From Litorilituus sp. (GTDB lineage: Bacteria > Pseudomonadota > Gammaproteobacteria > Enterobacterales > Alteromonadaceae), in the NCBI GenBank assembly GCA_030754235.1, contig JASMAS010000029.1, forward strand, positions 1 through 44,673: a stretch of 44,673 nucleotides of DNA. Direction: 5' to 3'. The notes beneath the pieces were generated by a model. It made no database searches. It saw only the letters and a list, made by a program, of their open reading frames with translations, and was not told the DNA's origin. The translations under genes were made by a program, and so were the position numbers. This document shows, one piece after another, positions 1 through 7,090 of this stretch. Within the stretch, counting starts at the first letter, position 1, and each line of letters starts with the position of its first letter.

Positions 1-1
1 T

Positions 2-154
2 CCTGAAGGTGTTGAAATGGTAATGCCTGGCGACAACTTGAAGTTTGTTGTTGAGCTAATCAACCCAGTAGCGATGGACGAAGGTTTACGCTTCGCGATT
101 CGTGAAGGTGGTCGTACTGTAGGTGCAGGTGTTGTATCTAAAATAATTGATTAA
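2..154 (+). CDS. tuf: Elongation factor Tu, C-terminal end (partial at window start)
   Basis: Only the last 50 residues are present; the gene enters from the left edge with its first full codon at position 2 and ends with TAA at 152-154. The translation ([20 protein letters not shown], then [20 protein letters not shown] and a VGAGVV ending) is the domain 3 C-terminus of bacterial EF-Tu, which delivers aminoacyl-tRNA to the ribosome as a GTP complex. A strong hairpin terminator follows at 285-325. Which of the usual two tuf copies this is cannot be told from the fragment; what follows here is epmA, not tRNA-Trp/secE or a ribosomal protein operon. Confidence 0.97.
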   Translation, partial: PEGVEMVMPGDNLKFVVELINPVAMDEGLRFAIREGGRTVGAGVVSKIID

Positions 155-283
155 TTTGACATTATTCTTGTATTAACATCGTTGCAGATACTCATTGATT
201 AGCGTCAACTCCGTGTCATTAGCATGTTAATTCATCGAATAATGAACAAATTAACATCCTTGTCTCTCTAGTAATAGATGGAT

Positions 284-325
284 AAAAGGTCGTTTCCTGA
301 GTAAGTTAGGAGCGACCTTTTTTGT
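284..325 (+). terminator. Rho-independent terminator of tuf
   Basis: AAAGGTCG (285-292) pairs with CGACCTTT (313-320), and inside it TCCT (295-298) pairs with AGGA (308-311), followed by a T-run to about 323. It lies 130 bases after the tuf stop. The stretch 155-283 shows no gene. 326-454 should hold the epmA promoter, but I see no clear -35/-10 pair in it. Confidence 0.85.
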
Positions 326-454
326 TTTACTTTTTAAATTCGCACGTCGACATTTTGCCTCATAAGCTTAACGCTAAGAGAAAACGATTTCGATACCCTG
401 AGGCTACTTAAATGTTTAAGGGCACACTCAAAATTTCGACACAAGGAAATACTT

Positions 455-1432
455 ATGTCTTGGCAACCAACGCTTACCTGGCAAAATGCACAAAAGCGCG
501 CTCAAATAATACAACAAATACGTATTTTCTTTGCTGATAGAAATGTAACTGAAGTCGAAACTCCTGCTTTATCTTTAGGGACGGTAACCGATGTTCATTT
601 AGATGCACTAAATTGTCGATATCACTTTTTAGCTGATTCCAATGATAACCAAGCAACAGATTTATATTTACAAACGTCACCTGAGTTTCATATGAAGCGT
701 CTTATCGCTTGTGGCTATGGTTGTATCTATCAAATGGCGAAGGCATTTCGTCATGAAGAGTTTGGACGATATCATAATCCTGAATTTACCATGCTTGAAT
801 GGTATCGTATTGGCTTTGATCATTTTGCGTTAATGGACGAGGTAGCACAGTTACTTACCGAAATATTGGGCTGTTTAAAGCCAGAACAAATAACCTATCA
901 ACAAACCTTTATCAACTATGTTGGAATTGACCCGTTAGTTGCTGATCGAGACACTTTATTAGCTGTTATTGCCCAGCATAATAAAACCAGTGACTGGTTA
1001 CTTGCCGCGTTAAATAATGATACTTTATTACAATTTATATTTAGCGAAATTATTGAACCAAAAATTGGAAAGTTTTCCCCTTGTTTTGTCTATAATTTTC
1101 CCAGTTCTCAAGCATCGTTAGCTAAAATTTGTCCTGATGATGATCGGGTTGCACAGCGCTTTGAGTGCTATTTTAAAGGTATAGAGTTAGTCAACGGTTT
1201 TAATGAATTAACTGATACAGAGAAGCAAACTCAACGTTTTTATGAAGATAATCAAAAAAGAACTAAGTTGGGTTTGCACGTAAAACCCATAGACCAAAAA
1301 TTTATTGCCGCCTTAAAGCATGGTCTTCCACAATGCTCGGGTGTGGCTCTGGGTGTTGATCGATTGATTATGTTGGCATTACAAGCACCACATATAGAAC
1401 AAGTGATTAGTTTTCCTATTGAGCGCAGTTAA
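455..1432 (+). CDS. epmA: Elongation factor P--(R)-beta-lysine ligase
   Basis: EpmA (PoxA/GenX/YjeA) is a class II lysyl-tRNA-synthetase paralogue that attaches (R)-beta-lysine to a conserved lysine of elongation factor P, so that EF-P can relieve ribosome stalling at polyproline. At 325 residues it has the family's usual length and lacks the anticodon-binding domain of LysRS. Visible class II motifs are motif 2 (FRHEEFGRYHNPEFTMLEWY, about residue 100) and motif 3 (GVALGVDRLIML, about residue 300). The start ATG is preceded by AAGGAAA at good spacing. The gene follows tuf after a terminator, so it probably has its own promoter. The partners epmB and efp are not in the window. Confidence 0.95.
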   Translation: MSWQPTLTWQNAQKRAQIIQQIRIFFADRNVTEVETPALSLGTVTDVHLDALNCRYHFLADSNDNQATDLYLQTSPEFHMKRLIACGYGCIYQMAKAFRHEEFGRYHNPEFTMLEWYRIGFDHFALMDEVAQLLTEILGCLKPEQITYQQTFINYVGIDPLVADRDTLLAVIAQHNKTSDWLLAALNNDTLLQFIFSEIIEPKIGKFSPCFVYNFPSSQASLAKICPDDDRVAQRFECYFKGIELVNGFNELTDTEKQTQRFYEDNQKRTKLGLHVKPIDQKFIAALKHGLPQCSGVALGVDRLIMLALQAPHIEQVISFPIERS

Positions 1433-1458
1433 TGTTTGTTAAAGCTAGACTAGTTTAC

Positions 1459-1477
1459 TAATGTTATAATATCTCAA
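1459..1477 (+). promoter_or_regulatory. Extended -10 promoter overlapped by a Zur-like palindrome
   Basis: TGTTATAAT at 1462-1470 is a perfect extended -10 (TGn-TATAAT). The 15-mer TGTTATAATATCTCA at 1462-1476 matches the gammaproteobacterial Zur box core TGTTATAATATAACA (from memory) at 13 of 15 positions, with the left half complete and the right half degenerate. Its position over the -10 and upstream of a MerC-like membrane protein fits zinc-dependent repression. This is an inference from motif and position; the match could arise by chance because a -10 hexamer supplies six of the bases. Confidence 0.45.
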
Positions 1478-1550
1478 TTATGCTATTATCATCCTAATTA
1501 AGTTGCTCGATTGCGACTTTGCTTTTAACTTACCCGTACTGTAGAAAATT

Positions 1551-1934
1551 ATGTTAGATAGAATAGGAATTACCGCAACATCCTTATGTGCACTTCATTG
1601 CATATTGCTGCCTATTTTGCTGCCTATTCTCCCTTTGCTTGGTTTAAGTTTTTTAGCGGATCATACTTTGGAACATGTTTTTCTGTTAATGACAGCTTTT
1701 CTTGGCACAGTAGCACTTTTTTCTGGCTTTAAACGTTACCATAAACGCCTTTATCCCTTTTATTTACTGTATTTAGGGGTTGCTATTTATTGGATTAAAC
1801 ATGACTTCTCAGAAGCCATGGAGATTTATTTTATTATCGGTGGTGCAGGCTTAATCGTTGCGGCTCACTTTATTAACATTAGGTTATGTAATCGTTGTAA
1901 GCAATGTGATGGTAAAAGCTGCGCTTCCGATTGA
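1551..1934 (+). CDS. MerC-domain small membrane protein
   Basis: A 127-residue, very hydrophobic protein with about four membrane segments. It begins with the MerC-type pattern ATSLCALHCILLPILLPILP, in which a Cys and a Cys-His pair lie in the first helix, and ends in a Cys-rich tail (CNRCKQCDGKSC) that could bind metal. MerC proteins of mercury operons carry Hg(II) across the inner membrane. Chromosomal MerC-like proteins of marine gammaproteobacteria have no mer operon beside them, as here, and their substrate is unsettled. A possible Zur site upstream (1462-1476) makes zinc a candidate. No clear Shine-Dalgarno precedes the ATG, so the start is likely but not certain. Confidence 0.8.
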   Translation: MLDRIGITATSLCALHCILLPILLPILPLLGLSFLADHTLEHVFLLMTAFLGTVALFSGFKRYHKRLYPFYLLYLGVAIYWIKHDFSEAMEIYFIIGGAGLIVAAHFINIRLCNRCKQCDGKSCASD

Positions 1935-1960
1935 TTTTTAGGTGCTATTATTTAGTTTGC

Positions 1961-3364
1961 TTATTTAATCTCCAACTCTTTTAGCTTTCTTGTCAGGGTG
2001 TTTCTTCCCCAGCCTAGCTTTTTAGCTGCATCTTGTTTATGACCTTGTGTGAAAAGTAAGGCCCGCTCTAACATTATTTTTTCAAATTCAGGCATGGCTG
2101 TGTCTAAAATAGCATTAACTCCTTGTGCTAATTGTTGATCCATCCAATCACTTAAGGCTGCTTGCCAAGACGATGCTTGGGGTGATATTTGGGTTGTTTT
2201 CTCGGTTAATTCGCTAGGTAAATCTTCCAGTAAAATTTCTTGCCCGCTTGCCATTACTGTTAAGAAACGACAGATGTTTTCTAACTGACGAACATTACCA
2301 GGCCAATGGCATTGCTGTAAAAATGTTGCCGCTTTTTTGTTTAAGGTTTTTGATTCAACACTGAGCTCATTAGCTGCTTGCTTAAGAAAGTGCTCACTGA
2401 GTTTAATTATATCTTCTTTTCTTTCTCGAAGGCTAGGTAAGTGAATGCGAATAACATTTAGACGATGAAATAAGTCTTCCCTAAATTCGCCATTATTTAC
2501 TCTACCTTCAAGGTCTTGGTGAGTTGCGGCGATAATACGTACATCAACCTGCACAGGGGAATGCCCACCAACACGATAAAATTGCCCGTCGGAGAGGACC
2601 CGTAGCAAACGTGTTTGAATTTCTAAGGGCATATCACCAATTTCGTCAAGAAATAATGTGCCGCCATGGGCTTGTTCAAAGCGACCTTGTCGGACGGAAT
2701 TTGCGCCGGTAAATGCCCCTTTTTCATGGCCAAACAATTCAGACTCAATAAGATCTTTTGGAATAGCAGCCATGTTTAGTGGAATAAATGGCGACTGTGA
2801 ACGCGGACTGTGGGAGTGAAGCGCATGGGCAACTAACTCTTTGCCAGTGCCTGATTCACCGTTAATCAACACACTAATGCTTGAACGAGATAACCGCCCG
2901 ATCGCTCTAAATACTTCCTGCATTGCCGGCGCTTCACCAATTAACCCTGCTGTTAACGGTGCACTTTCTTTTTGCTGATTTTTCGCATTCTGTTCTCGTG
3001 CATGGGTCAAAGCACGTTTAGTTAATGTAACGGCTTCATCCATATCAAAAGGTTTGGGCAAATATTCAAATGCCCCGCCTTTATATGCATTCACGGCACT
3101 ATCTAAATCAGAATGTGCGGTCATGATAATGACAGGAATATTGGGGTGTGCTTTACTAATAGAGTTAAGTAGCGACATACCGTCTATATCGGGCATTCTA
3201 ATATCAGAAATAATCACTTCTGGCTGATCGTGATCTAATGCAATTAATACATTTTTGGCGCTTTCAAATGAGGCGCTAGTCATATTGGCGTTGGCAAATG
3301 CCTTTTCTAGCACCCAGCGTATCGAACTATCGTCATCAACTATCCAAACTTGTTCCGTAATCAT
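1961..3364 (-). CDS. glnG: Nitrogen regulation response regulator NtrC
   Basis: A 467-residue sigma-54-dependent activator. It has an N-terminal receiver (phospho-acceptor Asp54 in ISDIRMPDIDG, with the acidic pair at 10-12), a central AAA+ domain with Walker A GESGTGKE, the sigma-54-contacting GAFTGA loop and the Walker B region LFLDEIGDMP, and a C-terminal Fis-type helix-turn-helix ending ...RNTLTRKLKELEIK. Phosphorylated by NtrB under nitrogen limitation, it activates glnA and other nitrogen genes. It begins 26 bases after the ntrB stop, so the two form an operon. Candidate NtrC sites are visible on the ntrB and glnA promoters in this window. No terminator is obvious downstream. Confidence 0.97.
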   Translation of the reverse strand: MITEQVWIVDDDSSIRWVLEKAFANANMTSASFESAKNVLIALDHDQPEVIISDIRMPDIDGMSLLNSISKAHPNIPVIIMTAHSDLDSAVNAYKGGAFEYLPKPFDMDEAVTLTKRALTHAREQNAKNQQKESAPLTAGLIGEAPAMQEVFRAIGRLSRSSISVLINGESGTGKELVAHALHSHSPRSQSPFIPLNMAAIPKDLIESELFGHEKGAFTGANSVRQGRFEQAHGGTLFLDEIGDMPLEIQTRLLRVLSDGQFYRVGGHSPVQVDVRIIAATHQDLEGRVNNGEFREDLFHRLNVIRIHLPSLRERKEDIIKLSEHFLKQAANELSVESKTLNKKAATFLQQCHWPGNVRQLENICRFLTVMASGQEILLEDLPSELTEKTTQISPQASSWQAALSDWMDQQLAQGVNAILDTAMPEFEKIMLERALLFTQGHKQDAAKKLGWGRNTLTRKLKELEIK

Positions 3365-3390
3365 GATTATTCTCTTCGGTTTTAAGGTGT

Positions 3391-4470
3391 TTATTCTTGG
3401 TTAAGTGGTAGCAATATAATAAATTCTGTATGTCCAGGTCGACTGTGACAAGATAATTTACCATGGTGCTGATTAATTAAAGTTTGGGATATGGATAACC
3501 CAAGTCCAGTACCGTTGGAGCGACCAGAAACCATTGGATAAAAAAGAGTATCTTGAATATTAACTGGAATTCCAGGTCCATCATCAATGATACTTATCTG
3601 AGCTGCTAATTTGACTTGTTGACCATTGATGGTTTTATTACTGGCAATTCGTGTTTTTAGCGTAATGGTATTTTTTTCTTCAATGGCTTGAATAGCATTG
3701 TTCATGATATTTAATACGGCTTGCTGAACTTTTTCCTGATCACACTCAATATTTGGAATAGATGGGTCATAATCTCTTTGTAACTCAATATTCTTTTCGC
3801 TGGAATAACTCACTAGCTGAGAAACTTTTTCGAGTACCGAATGAATGTTATGGCTTTGAATTTGAGGTAATTGATTTGGCCCGAGTAGGCGGTCAACTAA
3901 ATTGGTCAGTCTATCTGCCTGCTCAATTATCATGGCTGTGTATTCTTGTTGATCTGGTGAGAGCTCTTTGTTAAGTAGTTGTGCCGCGCCTCTTAACCCT
4001 CCTAGTGGATTTTTAATTTCATGGGCTAAGCCTTTTATTAAATCACGCGCCGCAATCCACTGCTGCTGTTGAAACACCTCTAAACTGATCTGTTTTTGTT
4101 GGTCAATTTGTTTGAACTCGAGTATGACATGGGGAACCCTATCAAACTCGACAGACGAAGCGGTTATTTCTGCGGTAAATCGGTGAGCCTCACTACATTC
4201 GATAACTATATCACTACCGGTAAACTCTTGACCTGTTGCGAGTAGTTGTAACAACCTTTTTTTGGTGATTGAGGTATTGGCAAATATTAACTCAAAAGAG
4301 CAGCCATATAACTTATACATGCTTTTGATTAATAAGGCTTCTGCAGCAGGGTTGGCATAACAAATTTTTAAGCTTTCATCGATAATTAACACAGCTGTCA
4401 CAAGTTGGTTAGCCAATGTTTGTTGATAAGCAAGTTTTAACTCTTGAATCTTTTGTCTATTGTGCAGCAT
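3391..4470 (-). CDS. glnL: Nitrogen regulation sensor histidine kinase NtrB
   Basis: A 359-residue cytoplasmic two-component kinase with no membrane segment. An N-terminal PAS domain (about residues 15-125) precedes the HisKA domain with phospho-His150 in GLAHEIKNPLGG, and an HATPase domain with the N-box (NIMNNAIQAI), G1 (DDGPGIP) and G2 (GRSNGTGLGLSIS) motifs. It phosphorylates or dephosphorylates NtrC according to PII (GlnB) signalling. It is the first gene of the ntrBC pair and is preceded by an NtrC operator at 4495-4511 and a -10-like TATACT (plus-strand AGTATA at 4521-4526). Confidence 0.96.
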   Translation of the reverse strand: MLHNRQKIQELKLAYQQTLANQLVTAVLIIDESLKICYANPAAEALLIKSMYKLYGCSFELIFANTSITKKRLLQLLATGQEFTGSDIVIECSEAHRFTAEITASSVEFDRVPHVILEFKQIDQQKQISLEVFQQQQWIAARDLIKGLAHEIKNPLGGLRGAAQLLNKELSPDQQEYTAMIIEQADRLTNLVDRLLGPNQLPQIQSHNIHSVLEKVSQLVSYSSEKNIELQRDYDPSIPNIECDQEKVQQAVLNIMNNAIQAIEEKNTITLKTRIASNKTINGQQVKLAAQISIIDDGPGIPVNIQDTLFYPMVSGRSNGTGLGLSISQTLINQHHGKLSCHSRPGHTEFIILLPLNQE

Positions 4471-4494
4471 AAAGCTTCATACCTGTATTCTCTT

Positions 4495-4526
4495 TGCACT
4501 CAATTGGTGCAATTAAATTTAGTATA
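4495..4526 (-). promoter_or_regulatory. ntrBC promoter with NtrC operator
   Basis: TGCACTCAATTGGTGCA at 4495-4511 is a perfect NtrC site (TGCAC and GTGCA half-sites in the usual spacing), ending 25 bases before the ntrB ATG. On the minus strand, TATACT (4526-4521) is a plausible sigma-70 -10, which would put the transcription start around 4513, at the edge of the NtrC site. In enteric bacteria the glnL promoter carries an NtrC site in an equivalent position and is repressed by NtrC, so autorepression is the natural reading. Confidence 0.8.
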
Positions 4527-4579
4527 TTAAATTTGATTTTTATTTGCAGCTAAAATGCCATGTATTGGTGCTATTTTGT

Positions 4580-5098
4580 TTAATTAACAGAGGCACGATG
4601 CATATAAAAAGTAACTGACTTAGATAATGCAATTACCTTGCCTTTTTCATTAAGGAGTTGCATTTTTATTTGGTGTTCACCTCGGTGGACATTTTTTAGA
4701 GAAAACATGGTGTGGGGTTGGGGAGGTAAGTAGGGCTTATCGTCTAGTATAAGTTGAACGGTAAAGCCGGCCTTAAAGGTAGGTTGGATGCTTCCACTAA
4801 TATATATTGAGCCAGTGTTATCACGAATAGTGGCGTTGTTTTTTGGATGATTAACAATCACTTGATAACCTTGCACTATTTCTTCTATTTTTATATTTAA
4901 CACTTGTGTGTCAATTTTAGTTGGTGAGTGAATGACATTACTTGCTTTAGTTTTTACTGTTTTTGCACCGAGTCTAGGCGTATCTGAAAAAACAAGTTCA
5001 CCTTTATTATTACGCCATACATATGTTTCAGCCGGACTACTGTTAACAGGAGCGGCTATCGATAGGGCTAAAAACGCTAACAAAAATAATCTAATCAT
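4580..5098 (-). CDS. DUF4124-domain exported protein
   Basis: The protein starts MIRLFLLAFLALSIAAPVNS, a good signal peptide, and continues with the DUF4124 signature (ETYVWRNNKGELVFSDTP), which is typical of small periplasmic proteins of proteobacteria. The rest (about residues 70-172) looks like a beta-rich domain (QVIVNHPKNNATIRDNTGSI...). An upstream in-frame ATG at 5149 would add 17 residues ahead of the signal peptide, so I prefer 5098. It sits between glnA and ntrBC, a place where DUF4124 proteins are often found in related genomes. Its function is unknown. A TATAAT on the minus strand (plus 5163-5168) may be its own promoter. Confidence 0.85.
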   Translation of the reverse strand: MIRLFLLAFLALSIAAPVNSSPAETYVWRNNKGELVFSDTPRLGAKTVKTKASNVIHSPTKIDTQVLNIKIEEIVQGYQVIVNHPKNNATIRDNTGSIYISGSIQPTFKAGFTVQLILDDKPYLPPQPHTMFSLKNVHRGEHQIKMQLLNEKGKVIALSKSVTFYMHRASVN

Positions 5099-5162
5099 AG
5101 TGGCTACAGTATATCTTGACTGTTCTAATATAGCTAAACACAAACACATATGAACTTAGCTA

Positions 5163-5168
5163 ATTATA
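5163..5168 (-). promoter_or_regulatory. Possible -10 element for the DUF4124 gene
   Basis: Perfect TATAAT on the minus strand about 65 bases upstream of the chosen start, downstream of the glnA terminator. No convincing -35 was found, so the call rests on the hexamer and its position. Confidence 0.35.
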
Positions 5169-5220
5169 ATGTAGGCAAAAAACATGAGCTATGCTTATTA
5201 ATTGAAATTTATTTTGAGGT

Positions 5221-5251
5221 AAAAAAAAGCCCACGTAGCGTGGGCTTTTTT
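5221..5251 (-). terminator. Rho-independent terminator of glnA
   Basis: GCCCACG (5229-5235) pairs with CGTGGGC (5239-5245) around a TAG loop. The stem is flanked by eight A on the left (a T-run for the minus strand) and six T on the right. It lies 23 bases after the glnA stop and separates glnA from the DUF4124/ntrBC genes. The symmetry means it could also stop plus-strand transcription. Confidence 0.92.
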
Positions 5252-5273
5252 AAATGAAGATAAGAGAAAGGTC

Positions 5274-6680
5274 TTATACGCTGTAGTACATATCAAATTC
5301 TACTGGGTGCGTGGTAGAGTTTAATAACTCAATCTCTTGGCGTTTAAGATCAATGTAGGCAGCTATCATATCATTATCCATAACACCGCCAGCAGTTAAA
5401 AACTCAGTATCTGCTTCTAATGAATCAAGAGCTTCTTCTAGAGATGAAGCTACTTGTGGGATTGCTGCTGCTTCTTCTGCTGGTAAGTCGTATAAATCCT
5501 TATCCATAGCATCGCCAGGGTGGATCTTATTTTTGATACCGTCAAGGCCAGCCATTAACATTGCTGAAAACGCTAAGTATGGGTTCGCTGTTGGATCAGG
5601 GAAACGTACTTCAATACGCATTGCTTTTGGGGTTGGTACCATAGGAATGCGGATAGAAGCAGAACGGTTGCGTGCAGAGTAGGCAAGCATAACAGGTGCT
5701 TCAAAACCAGGAACAAGACGTTTGTATGAGTTGGTTGATGCATTAGTGAAAGCATTCAATGCTTTAGCATGTTTGATGATACCACCAATATAATAAAGTG
5801 CTGTTTCAGATAAACCGCCATACTTATCACCAGAGAATAAGTTAACGCCACCTTTTGCTAAAGATTGATGAACATGCATACCAGTACCGTTATCACCAAC
5901 TAATGGTTTAGGCATGAAAGTAGCCGTTTTACCGTATGCGTGAGCGACATTATGAACAACATACTTATAAATTTGCACTTCATCGGCTTTTAATACCATG
6001 GTATTAAAACGACAAGCAATTTCATTTTGACCAGCCGTTGCTACTTCATGGTGATGAGCTTCAACAACTAAGCCCATATCTTCCATAACTAAACACATCG
6101 CAGAACGTAAATCTTGTGATGAGTCAACTGGAGAGGTTGGGAAATAACCACCTTTAACACCAGGACGATGACCCATGTTGCCTTCTTCGTACTCTGTACC
6201 TGAGTTCCATGAAGCTTCTTTATCATCAATCTTATAGAAAGAACCACTCATATCAGTATGAAAACGTACATCATCAAAAACGAAGAACTCTGGTTCTGGA
6301 CCAATCAGTACCGTATCAGCAATACCTGTGCTACGCATATATTCTTCAGCGCGCTTTGCAACAGAGCGTGGATCACGACTGTAACCTTGTCTTGTTGAAG
6401 GCTCTAAAATATCACAACGTATATTTAAGGTAACCGCTTCACTGAAAGGGTCTAATACCGCTGAATCAGCGTCAGGCATCATTACCATGTCAGATTCATT
6501 AATACCTTTCCAGCCTTGGATTGAAGAGCCGTCGAACATTTTACCATCTTCGAAAAAATCTTCATCAACCTGATGATGAGGAATGGAAACGTGTTGTTCT
6601 TTACCTTTTGAGTCAGTAAAACGAAGGTCAACAAATTTGACATCGTGCTCTTTAATTAAATCGAATACTGCTTGTGACAT
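5274..6680 (-). CDS. glnA: Type I glutamine synthetase
   Basis: Makes glutamine from glutamate, ammonia and ATP as a cytoplasmic dodecamer; it is the main ammonia-assimilating enzyme. At 468 residues it matches GlnA of enteric bacteria. Visible are the beta-grasp start ([20 protein letters not shown]), [11 protein letters not shown], the active-site stretch [25 protein letters not shown], and the adenylylation loop [12 protein letters not shown] with its Tyr near residue 397, so the adenylylation-regulated GSI-beta class. A GGAGAG ribosome site precedes the ATG. Upstream lie a sigma-54 promoter and an NtrC enhancer; downstream is a strong terminator. Confidence 0.98.
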   Translation of the reverse strand: MSQAVFDLIKEHDVKFVDLRFTDSKGKEQHVSIPHHQVDEDFFEDGKMFDGSSIQGWKGINESDMVMMPDADSAVLDPFSEAVTLNIRCDILEPSTRQGYSRDPRSVAKRAEEYMRSTGIADTVLIGPEPEFFVFDDVRFHTDMSGSFYKIDDKEASWNSGTEYEEGNMGHRPGVKGGYFPTSPVDSSQDLRSAMCLVMEDMGLVVEAHHHEVATAGQNEIACRFNTMVLKADEVQIYKYVVHNVAHAYGKTATFMPKPLVGDNGTGMHVHQSLAKGGVNLFSGDKYGGLSETALYYIGGIIKHAKALNAFTNASTNSYKRLVPGFEAPVMLAYSARNRSASIRIPMVPTPKAMRIEVRFPDPTANPYLAFSAMLMAGLDGIKNKIHPGDAMDKDLYDLPAEEAAAIPQVASSLEEALDSLEADTEFLTAGGVMDNDMIAAYIDLKRQEIELLNSTTHPVEFDMYYSV

Positions 6681-6745
6681 TTTGTCTCTCCAGTGGGGTT
6701 AGGTTTAAATTTTTTGGGATACACTCATTGTTACCGCAAACTTAA

Positions 6746-6762
6746 GCGAAAATAATGCCAAC
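6746..6762 (-). promoter_or_regulatory. Sigma-54 (-24/-12) promoter of glnA
   Basis: On the minus strand TTGGCATTATTTTCGCTT places GG (plus 6758-6759) and GC (plus 6746-6747) exactly 10 bases apart, the invariant spacing of -24/-12 promoters, with a good TTGGCA block. Transcription would start near 6735 and give a leader of about 55 bases. The last element TCGC deviates from TTGC by one base. Confidence 0.75.
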
Positions 6763-6767
6763 AATAA

Positions 6768-6789
6768 AAACCATTATAAACAATGGTTT
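6768..6789. repeat. 8-bp inverted repeat between the glnA enhancer and promoter
   Basis: AAACCATT (6768-6775) and AATGGTTT (6782-6789) flank six bases. The dyad lies between the NtrC site and the -24 element and could bind a further regulator or form a hairpin. Its function is unknown. Confidence 0.4.
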
Positions 6790-6811
6790 AGTGCGCAACG
6801 CTAAAGCAGTG

Positions 6812-6849
6812 TGCACTATTTTGGTGCTTATTGTGTTCTTTTTGGTGCA
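6812..6849 (-). promoter_or_regulatory. NtrC enhancer sites upstream of glnA
   Basis: TGCACTATTTTGGTGC at 6812-6827 is a near-perfect NtrC site, centred about 85 bases upstream of the predicted sigma-54 start. A second right half-site TTGGTGCA lies at 6842-6849 with a poor left partner, so it is at best a weak site. One strong and one weak enhancer site upstream of a -24/-12 promoter is the usual glnA arrangement. Confidence 0.8.
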
Positions 6850-7007
6850 TCCAGAGCTTTAAGGTGATAATTACTATAGCTTATTTTACCTGTGTTGCCA
6901 GCAGTCATTTTTTTAATTTTAGCTTTGTTGTTATTGATCAAAATTTAGTAAACCTTGCCCGTGTTGTGGTCCCGCGATAATTGATATCTTTTTAAACAAA
7001 TTCCCTG

Positions 7008-7013
7008 TATAAT
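7008..7013 (+). promoter_or_regulatory. -10 element of the typA promoter
   Basis: TATAAT preceded by CTG, 78 bases before the typA start. The -35 is not clear (TTGATA is present but 21 bases away). The region 6850-7007 otherwise shows no gene. Confidence 0.5.
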
Positions 7014-7090
7014 GCGCGCCCAATTATAGCCCTATTCATTTATTAAACTGGTTTATAGTAAATAGATGATAGTAACAGCGAGTAACGCCT

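Noticed and set aside
6842..6849. Second full NtrC site upstream of glnA
   Set aside because: The right half TTGGTGCA is good, but the left half (GTGTTC) does not match TGCAC, so it is treated as a half-site only.
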